Below, in pieces: positions 55,126 to 63,615 of a stretch of 64,000 bases of DNA. The DNA comes from DATEDA01 sp963820965 (GTDB lineage: Bacteria; Pseudomonadota; Gammaproteobacteria; Burkholderiales; SG8-39): the NCBI GenBank assembly GCA_963820965.1, contig CAWGCC010000021.1, positions 124,001 to 188,000 on the forward strand, in the 5' to 3' direction. Each line of letters opens with the position of its first letter. Within the stretch, counting starts at the first letter, position 1. The notes beneath the pieces are model-generated. The model searched no databases. It was not told where the DNA came from and saw only the letters and a list, made by a program, of their open reading frames with translations. A program made the position numbers and the translations under genes.

Positions 55126-55768
55126 CTCGGCCGGGCCAGCGGTGACCAGGCCTCGCCTCCGCGGGGCCTTCCACCTGTACGCGTTCGTCGTCTTCGCGCT
55201 GCTCGGCGCGGTTCTCGTGGGGGCGGCCCCCGGCGGACGGGAGCGCCTCGCGGCCGCCGCGTTCTGTGGCAGCCTCGTCCTCACGTTCGGCGTCAGCGCC
55301 CTCTACCACCGGGTCACCTGGAGACCTGCGGCCCGGCGGGTCATGCGGCGGCTCGACCACGCGTCCATCTACCTGCTGATCGCCGGCACCTACACGCCTT
55401 ACGGCCTGCTGGTGCTGAGCGGCGCCTGGCAGTTCTCGATCCTCGGAGTCGTCTGGATCGGGGCGGCCCTCGCGATCGTCCAACGCCTGTTCTGGCTCGA
55501 CGCCCCGCGGTGGGTGCCGGTCGGCGCAGGGCTCTTCCTCGGCTGGGTCGGAGTCGTCGCGCTCCCCCAGATCATCGAAGCTTCAGGAGGCTCCGGCACG
55601 GCCCTCGTCGCCGCGGGTGGGATCCTCTACACGATCGGCGCGGTCGTCTACGCGGTGGGCAGGCCCGACCCCGTCCCCACCGTGTTCGGCTACCACGAGC
55701 TCTTCCACCTGCTCACGGTCGTGGCGGCGTCGTGTCAGTTCGCCGCGATCGCGCTCCTGGTCGCCTGA
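55097..55768 (+). CDS. Hemolysin III / PAQR-family membrane protein
   Basis: 223 residues, seven hydrophobic helices after a 20-residue tail. Signature residues: SALYHRVTWRP, LDHASIYLLIAGTYTPYGLLVLSG and GYHELFHLLTVVAASCQF, giving the three-His/Asp metal site of the HlyIII-PAQR fold. GTG 55097 overlaps the infA reading frame by 29 nt. Likely role in membrane lipid homeostasis or as a hydrolase-like enzyme; haemolysis is not implied. Confidence 0.9.
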   Translation: MAESSTATGSSAGPAVTRPRLRGAFHLYAFVVFALLGAVLVGAAPGGRERLAAAAFCGSLVLTFGVSALYHRVTWRPAARRVMRRLDHASIYLLIAGTYTPYGLLVLSGAWQFSILGVVWIGAALAIVQRLFWLDAPRWVPVGAGLFLGWVGVVALPQIIEASGGSGTALVAAGGILYTIGAVVYAVGRPDPVPTVFGYHELFHLLTVVAASCQFAAIALLVA

Positions 55769-55811
55769 GAGGCGGCCCGACCGGGGGCCGGGCCGCCACT
55801 CCCAGCTTCGG

Positions 55812-56909
55812 TTAGGGGTTGATCCGAACGACGCCGCCCGCGTCCGGGCCGAAGAACGTGCCCGTCGTGACGGAGAGCGTTCCGTTGTGGCCGACCGCGA
55901 CGCCGCCGGGTACCAGCAGCGTGCCGGGCGCGAGCTCGGTCTTCGTGCCGCCGTTGACGGCCCAGAGTGCGCCGAACGGGTCACCCGTGAGCTCGGCGGC
56001 GAGCAGGCCTTCCTTCGCGATCTCGAGGACGTACATCGTCCCGTCACGTCCGAAGGCCAGGTCGATCACGGAGGTGAACCCGGTCGCGAAGGTCGTGCAC
56101 GGGCCGGTGTCCGGGCTCAGGGGATCGCAGGTCGCGTTCTTCGTCCCCGGCTCGATCCGCCAGATCCGGGACGTGCCCTTGACGAACGGGAAGCCCTTGA
56201 GCTCCGAGACGTACCACGCGCCGTCCGGGCCGATCGCGACGGCCGTGGGGACGGACTCCGCCGGAGTTGGCGTTCCTGGCGGCGGGTCCTCGAAGTCCGG
56301 CACGTCGACAGGCGGGTACGGAACGTCCTCGCGCAGGAAGCGCGCGACGGTCTTGATCTTCTTGTTCCGCTTGATCTTCAGGAGGTCGTTGTTCGCGGCG
56401 TCGGTGACGAGGACTCCTCCGCCGGTGAGGGTCGCGAGCCCAAACGGATTCGACTCTTCGGGGAAGTCGTCCTGGTCGTCGGGATCCGGATCGGTGACCT
56501 GGTAGCCGGCGATGTCGACCGAGACCGTGATCTTGCCCTTGCGGTTGAGGCGCACGACGCTTCCACCGCCGACCGAGGGGTCAGGGTCACCGGCGAGGGT
56601 CACCCAGACGTGGTTCGGGCCCTGATAGGCGACCTCGACCGGGAAGGGCCCGAGCTCGGGGTCGAACGGAAACTCCGCAAACGTGGTGACCTTGGCTCCG
56701 CCGTGACGGCGAGGCTTGATCTTGGTGACCTGGCCGTCGCCCTCGGCCACGAGCAAGGTCCGGCCGCCGGCCACCGCGATGCCGCGTGGGTCGGTGAGCC
56801 CTTCGACGACGACGCCGTCCGGGTCCGGACGGGACGTCGCCGGTGCAACTGATGCGAGGGCGACGACGAGCGCCGCAATCACACCCACCGCAATGCGTTT
56901 TCTTGCCAC
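55812..56909 (-). CDS. Secreted ScyD/ScyE-family beta-propeller protein
   Basis: 365 residues. GTG 56909 (VARKRIAVGVIAALVVALASVAPATS) has AAAGGGG about 6 nt upstream and gives a clean signal peptide; longer frames lack one. The mature part is an NHL-like propeller: VVVEGLTDPRGIAVAGGRTLLVAEGDGQVTKI, ESNPFGLATLTGGGVLVTDAANNDLLKI, SVPTAVAIGPDGAWYVSELKGFPFVKGTSRIWRI, and GVAVGHNGTLSVTTGTFFGPDAGGVVRINP at the end. Named after scytonemin-locus proteins, but such proteins are widespread; ligand unknown. Confidence 0.88.
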   Translation of the reverse strand: MARKRIAVGVIAALVVALASVAPATSRPDPDGVVVEGLTDPRGIAVAGGRTLLVAEGDGQVTKIKPRRHGGAKVTTFAEFPFDPELGPFPVEVAYQGPNHVWVTLAGDPDPSVGGGSVVRLNRKGKITVSVDIAGYQVTDPDPDDQDDFPEESNPFGLATLTGGGVLVTDAANNDLLKIKRNKKIKTVARFLREDVPYPPVDVPDFEDPPPGTPTPAESVPTAVAIGPDGAWYVSELKGFPFVKGTSRIWRIEPGTKNATCDPLSPDTGPCTTFATGFTSVIDLAFGRDGTMYVLEIAKEGLLAAELTGDPFGALWAVNGGTKTELAPGTLLVPGGVAVGHNGTLSVTTGTFFGPDAGGVVRINP

Positions 56910-56995
56910 AGTAAGCCCCTTTCTCCCGTTTCTGCTCGGGCAAGCAAACACCAATGTGACGTGCCGTGCAAGGTGGCAGAGCATAGGCTGCCGCC

Positions 56996-58363
56996 ATCGA
57001 GCCCGAGGCCGTCAACCCGAAGCGGGATCTCCTGCTCGAGATCGCGCTCGCGGTCTCGATCGCCGTCGCCTTCGCGGACTCGTCGATCGTCGTTCTGGCC
57101 CTGCCGGAGCTGTTTGTGGAGCTCCAGACCACGATTCCCCGCATCTCGTGGGTCGTGACCGCGTACAACCTCGCGGTCGTGATCGGCGCCTTCGCGCTCC
57201 TGCCGCTCGTACGGCGCGTGCGTCCCGCCTGGCTCGCGCTCGCGGGCCTCGGGCTCTTTCTCGTTGCGTCCGTCGTCTGTGCGGTGTCCGGGACCCTGGA
57301 GACGCTCGTTGCCGGGAGAGTCGCCCAGGGGCTCGGCGCGGCGTTCCTCCTCGGGGCCTCCCTCCCGCTCCTGGTCGTCCTAAGCGGCGACCGCTCACGC
57401 GCCGTGGCTCTCTGGGTCGGCGCCGGGACGCTGGGGACCGCGGTCGGCCCGGCGCTCGGCGGCGTCCTCACGGAGGCCTTCGACTGGCGTGCGATCTTCG
57501 CCGTCCAGGCGCCGCTGGCCGCGGCGGCGATCGCGGCCGCCCTGCAGCCGGCCGTGCGCTCGCTGCCGCCGCCGACGGAGAAGGGCCGCGCGCCCCTCGG
57601 CTCTGCGGCCGCGCTCGTCTTCACGTATGCGGCGCTCGTCGGCGCGCTCTTCCTGGCTGTGCTCCTGATCGTCACCGTGTGGGACTACGGCCCACTCGTG
57701 GGAGCCGGGATCGTGAGCGCGTTGCCGGTGGCGGCCCTGTGCGCCCGGCCGCTCTCCGCTCGGCTCTCCGGGCCGGCCGACGTCGTCGGGGGCTCGGCCC
57801 TCCTGGCGGCGGGCCTCGCCGCGCTCGCCCTGCTGCCCGCCAGCGACCCGGCCTATGCGGTGCCCGCGCTGGCTCTCGCCGGCGTCGGCCTGGGCCTCGC
57901 GCTGCCGCCGCTGACGCGTGCGTCGCTGGCCCGGCAGGGCGACCTCTCGCGGAGCAGCGCCACCTCGGTCGGCGTGCGCCATGTCGGCCTTGTCGTCGGG
58001 CTCCTGGCGGTCGCGCCGCTCCTTGCCTCCGAGCTGGACGACGCCGAGGAGACGGCCACGCTGAACGCGACGGCGGTGATCCTCGACGCTCAGCTCCCGC
58101 TGACGACCAAGATTCCGATCACGCTCGACCTCTACCGGGAGTTCCAGCGGGTGCCGGAGGGTGAGATTCCCGACCTGTCGCGGCCCTTCGAGGAGAACGG
58201 TGCGGCCGGCGACCCCGAGGTCGCCGCCGCACGCGACTCGCTGCTCGAGTCCGTGCAGGCCGTGCTGACGCGGGCCTTTCGCTCCTCCTTCGTGCTCTCG
58301 GCGCTCTTCGCGGTCCTCGCCGGGCTCTTCGGGCTGGCCTTCGGCAGAAGGGCCGTGGCGTGA
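56996..58363 (+). CDS. MFS transporter; first membrane helix requires an ATC start
   Basis: About 455 residues. The product from ATC 56996 reads EPEAVNPKRDLLLEIALAVSIAVAFADSSIVVLALPELF, a complete first helix; no ATG, GTG or TTG exists between the in-frame TAG at 56984 and GTG 57116, and starting there would delete helix 1. Downstream features are standard: SWVVTAYNLAVVIGAFALLPLVRRV, GRVAQGLGAAFLLG, GTLGTAVGPALGGVLTEAFDWRAIF. A 90-residue loop near the C-terminus (DDAEETATLNATAVILDAQL ...) precedes the last helix. Leaderless-type TAGGCT lies 6 nt before ATC. Confidence 0.8.
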   Translation: MEPEAVNPKRDLLLEIALAVSIAVAFADSSIVVLALPELFVELQTTIPRISWVVTAYNLAVVIGAFALLPLVRRVRPAWLALAGLGLFLVASVVCAVSGTLETLVAGRVAQGLGAAFLLGASLPLLVVLSGDRSRAVALWVGAGTLGTAVGPALGGVLTEAFDWRAIFAVQAPLAAAAIAAALQPAVRSLPPPTEKGRAPLGSAAALVFTYAALVGALFLAVLLIVTVWDYGPLVGAGIVSALPVAALCARPLSARLSGPADVVGGSALLAAGLAALALLPASDPAYAVPALALAGVGLGLALPPLTRASLARQGDLSRSSATSVGVRHVGLVVGLLAVAPLLASELDDAEETATLNATAVILDAQLPLTTKIPITLDLYREFQRVPEGEIPDLSRPFEENGAAGDPEVAAARDSLLESVQAVLTRAFRSSFVLSALFAVLAGLFGLAFGRRAVA

Positions 58364-58833
58364 GCCGCCGCCGGCAGGGATTGCTCGCGCTGGGCGCGCT
58401 CGGTCTGGCGGCCGCGGTGCTGATCGGCATCGAGCTCTCCAAGGGCGCCCTGACCTACGGCGAGCCGGCCGTCGCCGATCCGTGCGAACAGCGCGAGGCC
58501 TTCCCCGGCGAGGGCTTCCAGGCGACGCTCCAGCGCATCGTCCTCGACGGGCTCGACGGGGCTGCCTGCGAGCTGAACACGACGCGCGAGGAGCTCGTCC
58601 TCTCCATCGACCCGGAGCTGGGCCGCGACGTCGAGTGGGATCGCGAGACGCTCGAGCGCGCGGTCCGCTCGGGCCTCCTCGAGGCGATCGACGACGCCGA
58701 AGCGCGCGGCGGCATCGGCGGGCTCGAGGCCAGGATCATGCGGGAGGTGGTCGACCGCGCGCCGCTCGACTGGCTGATCGAAGGCGGCTCGTCGGTGGCC
58801 GACCTCTTCGGAGGTCTCTTCGACCGGCGCTGA
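58360..58833 (+). CDS. Single-span extracytoplasmic protein, function unknown
   Basis: 157 residues, GTG 58360 overlapping the MFS stop (GTGA). Signal anchor LLALGALGLAAAVLIGIEL, then DPCEQREAFPGEGFQATLQRIVLDGLDGAACELNTTREELVLSIDPE and a helical tail ending VVDRAPLDWLIEGGSSVADLFGGLFDRR. Two cysteines could bond outside. The coupled pair suggests it is an accessory subunit of the transporter. Confidence 0.65.
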   Translation: MSRRRQGLLALGALGLAAAVLIGIELSKGALTYGEPAVADPCEQREAFPGEGFQATLQRIVLDGLDGAACELNTTREELVLSIDPELGRDVEWDRETLERAVRSGLLEAIDDAEARGGIGGLEARIMREVVDRAPLDWLIEGGSSVADLFGGLFDRR

Positions 58834-58876
58834 TCCGTCCAGGAACTTTCCGCATCCGCCCGTCGTCAAAATAAGC

Positions 58877-59778
58877 ATGCGAACGCTTCTGCTCGGCGGC
58901 GTGATTCTCGGCGTCCTGGCGGCAGCGTGTGGCGCAGGTGACCCGGACGTGGCCGCCGAGCCGTCTTCCGCCACCGTTCCGAAGCTCGACCCCGAGCAGC
59001 TCTACGAGGCGAACACGACCGTGCTGGGCGATGCGGACGGGCCGAAGCTGTGCATGGGCGGGTCGAGGACTCCCTGCCTCCGCAGTGCGGCGGCCTTCCG
59101 CTCGTCGGCTGGGACTGGGAGGCGGTCGAGGGCGAGGAGAGCGCGGGTGGGACAACGTGGGGGGACTACCGCGTCGTCGGCACGTTCGACGGCGAGACCT
59201 TCACGGTCAAGGAGGTCGGGCCCTACGACGGCCACGCTGCCGATCGCGCGGGCGAGCGCGACTTCAGCACGCCGTGTCCCGAGCCCGAAGGAGGCTGGGT
59301 CGCACTCGACCCGAGCCGAGCCGCGGACTCGGACTTCGCCGCAGGCGCGTCGATGGCGCAAGCGCGCGCGGACTACGTCGCCCTCTGGGTTGACTACGCC
59401 GGTGACTTCACGGACGGCGAGCTGGCTCAGAGGCTGAACGAGGGCAAGCCGGTCCTCCAGATCATGAACGTCGTCGTCGCCGAGGACGCCGCCGGCGCCG
59501 AGGCCGCAATCCGCGAGGTTTGGGGCGGCCCGCTGTGTGTCACCGAGCGACAGGGCCCCACCGCTGAGCAGCTTGCGGAGATCCGCGAGGAAGCCACGGG
59601 CTTCATCCAGGACGAGCTGGGCCTGCGGTACCTGTGGTCGGCCAGCGGGCCAGTGGGGCTGGCCGCCGAGATGGGCGTGGTCGTCGACCCAGGCGGTGCA
59701 GGACAGGCCGCGGTCGACGAGCGGTTCGGACCGGGCCTGGTACGCGTCGTCCCTGAGCTGACGCCGGTCGCGGAGTGA
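58877..59778 (+). CDS. Putative lipoprotein, paralogue 1 (one frameshift)
   Basis: ATG 58877: signal with lipobox-like LAAACGAG, then EQLYEANTTVLGDADGPKLCMGG. The frame then slips: aligned to its paralogue it should continue with VEDSLPPQCGG, which is obtained by adding one G in the run at 59058-59062. The rest (LVGWDWEAVEGEESAGGTTWGDYRVVGTFDGETFTV, CPEPEGGWVALDPS, VWGGPLCVTERQGPTAEQLAEI, VDERFGPGLVRVVPEL) is clean to 59778. Function unknown; about 300 residues. Probably a homopolymer error rather than a dead gene. Confidence 0.75.
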
Positions 59779-59811
59779 CGCCCGGGGTCAGCGAGGGCGT
59801 AGAAGAGACAC

Positions 59812-60693
59812 ATGCCCAAGATCGCCCTCGCCACGCTTGCTCTTGCAGCCTTGTGGCCCTTCGCCTGCGGCTCCGGCGAGCCGGGGGCTGTCGGCCGGAG
59901 CACGAGCCCGACAGACGAGTCGCCACCGACCGTACCTTCAGCCGATGCGCCGCAGCTCTACGAGGCGAGCGCGACTGTGCTGGAGGCCACGGATGGGCCG
60001 ATGCTCTGCCTAGGTGGGATCCTGCTGTCGCTGCCGCCGCAGTGCGGCGACGTTCGGATTGCCAACTGGGACTGGGAGGCGGTCGGCGGCGAGAGATCCA
60101 TGGACGGGACGACCTGGGGCGGCTACCACGTTGTCGGCAGGTTCGACGGTGAGGTGTTCACCGTTGCCGAAGTGGGGCCGTTCGAAGAGCCCGATGTGCC
60201 CGAGGCCTACGTCTACGAGAATCCCTGTCCTGAGCCCGAAGGCGGCTGGGTCGCGCCCGACCCGGAGCACAACACGCAGGAGGAGGCACGCCGGGCGCAC
60301 GCGTACGCGAGATCGCAGCCTGACTACGTCATCTCCTGGAACGACCACCTCGACAAGGAGCTGCAGGAGTTCAGCCCGGTCGTCTTCGTCGCCGTCTTTA
60401 CGGGGCAAGCCGACCGTCACGAGACCGCGATCCGCGAGGTGTGGGACGGCCCTCTCTGCGTCGTCGAGCGCGACGTTCCGACCGCCCAGGAGCTCGCGCA
60501 GATCCGCAAGGAGGTGGAGGCGCGCCTCCCAGAGCTCGGGCTCAAGCTCCTTGGGTCGGACACGGGTGGGCTCCCGCCGATGGTCTTCATCGACGTGGCC
60601 GCCGACGCGGACGGGCGCGCACAGGCGCTGGTCGACGAGGAGTACGGGCCCGGGATGGTTCGCTTCCTCCCGGCCCTCGTGCCGGTCGAGTAG
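59812..60693 (+). CDS. Putative lipoprotein, paralogue 2
   Basis: 293 residues, intact. Signal MPKIALATLALAALWPFACGSG with a plausible lipobox cysteine at residue 19. Shares with the upstream gene the blocks LYEASATVLE, DGPMLCLGG, LPPQCGD, NWDWEAVGGERSMDGTTWGGYHVVGRFDGEVFTV, CPEPEGGWVAPDP, IREVWDGPLCVVERDVPTAQELAQI and VDEEYGPGMVRFLP. Two cysteines in LC.G/PPQCG and another pair (NPCPEPEGG, GPLC) are conserved, suggesting disulfides. No family recognised. 33 nt after paralogue 1, so probably cotranscribed. Confidence 0.8.
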   Translation: MPKIALATLALAALWPFACGSGEPGAVGRSTSPTDESPPTVPSADAPQLYEASATVLEATDGPMLCLGGILLSLPPQCGDVRIANWDWEAVGGERSMDGTTWGGYHVVGRFDGEVFTVAEVGPFEEPDVPEAYVYENPCPEPEGGWVAPDPEHNTQEEARRAHAYARSQPDYVISWNDHLDKELQEFSPVVFVAVFTGQADRHETAIREVWDGPLCVVERDVPTAQELAQIRKEVEARLPELGLKLLGSDTGGLPPMVFIDVAADADGRAQALVDEEYGPGMVRFLPALVPVE

Positions 60694-60702
60694 GTGGGAA
60701 GA

Positions 60703-60728
60703 CGAGGGGCGGGTTTCCCCGCCCCTCG
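60703..60728. terminator. Hairpin between convergent lipoprotein and carboxypeptidase genes
   Basis: CGAGGGGCGGG (60703-60713) pairs perfectly with CCCGCCCCTCG (60718-60728) around TTTC. It sits 10 nt after the lipoprotein stop and 29 nt before the carboxypeptidase stop, so it can serve both directions. Confidence 0.75.
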
Positions 60729-60756
60729 CGCTGGTTGCTTAGTGACGGTTGGCCGT

Positions 60757-63363
60757 CTACTGGTCTGCCCAGTAGGCGCCTGCGCCGACCATCGGCCACT
60801 CGCGCTCCGGATCCGCCCGGTAGAGCGGGTTCATCGCGAAGCTCACGAGTCGGGACGTGGCGGCGTCGTTCATCCCGTGGATGACGAACGGCGATCCGGG
60901 AGCCCCTGCCGAGTCGGGCTCGTCCAGGTGCCACATGCCCGAGAGGAAGAAGTCCGTCAGCGGCAGCCGTGCGTCCACCGAGAAGGACGCCGGCACCGCG
61001 GAGAACCAGATCGGCGGATCGACGATCGCCGTGTCCTCTGCCGGGTATGCGCCTGTGATCGGGCTTGCCGAACCCTCGTTCACCCAGCGGATGATTCCGC
61101 TCTCGCCGACGTTCGGTTCGCCCGGAGGCACCGAATCGTCCACGACCATGCTGGTGGTCTGGAGCCCGGCCGTGATGAAGTTCGCCCCACCCTGGCCCGA
61201 TCCCAGGTATCCGCCGCCGGCGAGGAAGAACGCCGTCAGGCGGGCCCGGGCGGTCGGCTGTGCCGCGCTCGGCCAGTTCCCGGTGTTCCAGATCACGTCG
61301 TAGTTCACGAGTGGATCGGTCGGGGCCGAGTTGATCGCGCCCGTCGTCATGAAGTCCACCGGGAACGCGAGGTTCCGGAGCGACCAGACGTCCTGGTTCA
61401 CGGCGCCCGTCAGGGCGACGATCCGCGGGACGCGGTCGATCGGATCGGTCGAGGCCGGAAGATCCGTGGCCAGGAGTCGCCGGAACAGGAGGCCGTTGTT
61501 GCGGCCCGCCGTTGCCAGCTTCACCTTCGTGGCCTGATCGGCCCCGAAGAGGATCGTGCCGGCCGGAAGCGTGCCGCCCGTCCTGGCCGGGAACGCTTCG
61601 AGCGCCATCTCGGCCGTCAGCCCACCTCCGACCAGCGAGTTGAGGACGCGCACGGCCGTCGCCGAGTCCAGCTCGAGCGCATAGGCGTCGGCACGGCCGG
61701 CCTCGACGCCGCCCGGAGGCGTCGTCGTCCTGGTGATCCGGTTGGTCACCGGTGAGAAGCCGGAGTCGAGCGGGATCTCGACGATGTCGGCGCCCCAGAG
61801 GTAGCCGTGGCTCCAGGCTGCCGGAGGCGCGTAGAGGATGCTGATCCGGTCGGAGACGTCGAGACCGACGTTGAGCGCCGTGTCGGCGAGCCCGCGATGC
61901 GCCTGGTCCATCCAGACGACGTACGAGCCCCTGTCGAAGACGACGCCGTCGAAGGTCGTCCCGAAGCGAAGCGTGTCCACCTCGATTCCGTTCCTGAGCA
62001 GCCAGTCGACGAGGCGCTTCGCCTCGGCGTTCGACCGCTGGCCGGTGTCGACCGGGATCACGTACGCGTCGGGGAACTCCTTCATCCAGTTGTTGTCGAC
62101 GTCGAACGGGGGATCGCAGCAGTCGACGCGAGCCTCGCCCGCGACGCCGCGGCGATACCGCTCGGCCTCGTCGTGGAGCATCTCGTTGCGGTTCGCCGAC
62201 ACGTACTCGAGCGACGAGGTCGTGACGTTGTACTGGATCTCGAACGAGCCCAGGCGGCCGGGCGTTTCCGCAATGGCGTCGCCCGGGATTCCGCAGTCGC
62301 CGTCCGTCTGGTTGCACATCTCGACCGTGGAGCCGTCGAGGCCGACGTGCTGTGCGTACATCGGCGTGTAGAACGGGCCCCAGTCGTCCCAGCTCTCGGC
62401 CCACTGCGGGCCGAACCGGTCCGTGCCGTCGTCGCAGATGCCGGCGACCGGGATGCTCCCGTCGGCGCACCAGTCGTTGATCGGCCGCGTGACGTCGAAG
62501 CCCGCCGCGTTCATGGCGGCCTCGTTGAAGTCGATCCGGTCCTGGTTCCACTTGAGCCAGAGGTCGTACTCGATGCTCGGGTTGTGGGGCTTCGTCGTCG
62601 CCTCGATCAGCGTCGGGGTGACGTAGCCGTGGAGGTCGAGCACCTCGACCGGCAGCCACTTCTGAATCTGCGCCACCGTGGCCCGGACCTCCGACTGCGA
62701 CTGCGTGAGGAAGTCGCGGTTCATGTCGAAGCCGTTGCCGTTGGCCCTCGTCCCGGCCACGCGGCCGTCCGGGTTCTGGATCACGTTGAAGACGAGGATG
62801 ACGTGGTTGAGGATGTCGTCGAACTTCGCGTTCGCGCCGTACGGGGTCGTGGCCAGCTCCTCGATGAGCTGCATGTTCGACTCGACGCCCTCGTACTCGT
62901 TCCCGTGGATGGCGCCGTTGACGAAGACGGGGACCTTGATGTTGGCGCCCCAGCGATCTAGGAGCTCCTGCGCGCGCGCGGGATTCGTGAGCGCGAGGCC
63001 GCGGTACTGAACCCAGCGCTGATAGTCGCGGATCTGCTGCGGCGTCTCGCGCGGGTTGAAGACGACCCCGTAGAGCGGCCGCCCGAGCGCGGACTGGCCG
63101 ATGACCTCCACGGTCATGCGGTTGCCGAGCTGATCGGCCTCGATCTGGTCGAGCGTGCAGCCGATCGCGTAGTAGGGGATGTGCGGGAAGCTGCCGGGCG
63201 GGTCAGCCGGGTCGGTTCCGTCCGGAAGGTTTTCTGCCGCGTCGGACTCCGGCGTGCCGCACCACGGCGGCGTCAGCTGCGCCCCGGCGTTGCCCGCCAA
63301 CCCGAGCGAGACGGTGAGCACCGCCAGCGTCAGTAGGACGAGTCTTCGAAGTCTGCCTGCCAA
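60757..63363 (-). CDS. Secreted M14-family zinc carboxypeptidase
   Basis: About 868 residues. TTG 63363 is preferred: GAGGAGGTG lies just upstream of it, inside the coding sequence of a longer version that starts at ATG 63381 without a ribosome-binding site. Signal peptide LVLLTLAVLTVSLGLAGNAGA, then a catalytic domain with Zn ligands in NGAIHGNEYEGVESN and LDLHGYVTP, arginine/asparagine in NGFDMNRDFL, and a long C-terminal part of about 450 residues (VVWMDQAHRGLAD, ILYAPPAAWSHGYLWGADIVEIP, GGYLGSGQGGANFITAGL). The Cys residues near the N-terminus (PPWCGTPES, YYAIGC) may pair. Substrate likely peptides or peptidoglycan-derived. Confidence 0.88.
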   Translation of the reverse strand: MAGRLRRLVLLTLAVLTVSLGLAGNAGAQLTPPWCGTPESDAAENLPDGTDPADPPGSFPHIPYYAIGCTLDQIEADQLGNRMTVEVIGQSALGRPLYGVVFNPRETPQQIRDYQRWVQYRGLALTNPARAQELLDRWGANIKVPVFVNGAIHGNEYEGVESNMQLIEELATTPYGANAKFDDILNHVILVFNVIQNPDGRVAGTRANGNGFDMNRDFLTQSQSEVRATVAQIQKWLPVEVLDLHGYVTPTLIEATTKPHNPSIEYDLWLKWNQDRIDFNEAAMNAAGFDVTRPINDWCADGSIPVAGICDDGTDRFGPQWAESWDDWGPFYTPMYAQHVGLDGSTVEMCNQTDGDCGIPGDAIAETPGRLGSFEIQYNVTTSSLEYVSANRNEMLHDEAERYRRGVAGEARVDCCDPPFDVDNNWMKEFPDAYVIPVDTGQRSNAEAKRLVDWLLRNGIEVDTLRFGTTFDGVVFDRGSYVVWMDQAHRGLADTALNVGLDVSDRISILYAPPAAWSHGYLWGADIVEIPLDSGFSPVTNRITRTTTPPGGVEAGRADAYALELDSATAVRVLNSLVGGGLTAEMALEAFPARTGGTLPAGTILFGADQATKVKLATAGRNNGLLFRRLLATDLPASTDPIDRVPRIVALTGAVNQDVWSLRNLAFPVDFMTTGAINSAPTDPLVNYDVIWNTGNWPSAAQPTARARLTAFFLAGGGYLGSGQGGANFITAGLQTTSMVVDDSVPPGEPNVGESGIIRWVNEGSASPITGAYPAEDTAIVDPPIWFSAVPASFSVDARLPLTDFFLSGMWHLDEPDSAGAPGSPFVIHGMNDAATSRLVSFAMNPLYRADPEREWPMVGAGAYWADQ

Positions 63364-63615
63364 GTCGAAGCACCTCCTCATGGAAGACGCGAAGGGGTGT
63401 CGAGCCCCCTCATGAAGCGGCGCGGTGCCCGTGGCACAGCCAGCTCGAACACAGTGCGGTAGCGCTCATGCTCGTCCCGGCCCGCACGCGGCATCCCCTC
63501 GATCGCCGCTGAAGCAACCAGGCCATTCAAAAGCATCGGCCAGGCAAGGTCAAGCCAGGCTCCCGGCCGGTTCGTGGTAGTCTCGGCACCCCCCCGGATC
63601 GGGTCGGGCGAACGC

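Noticed and set aside
60587..62659. Second minus-strand frame of 690 codons
   Set aside because: Shadow of the M14 carboxypeptidase in another frame; no motifs.
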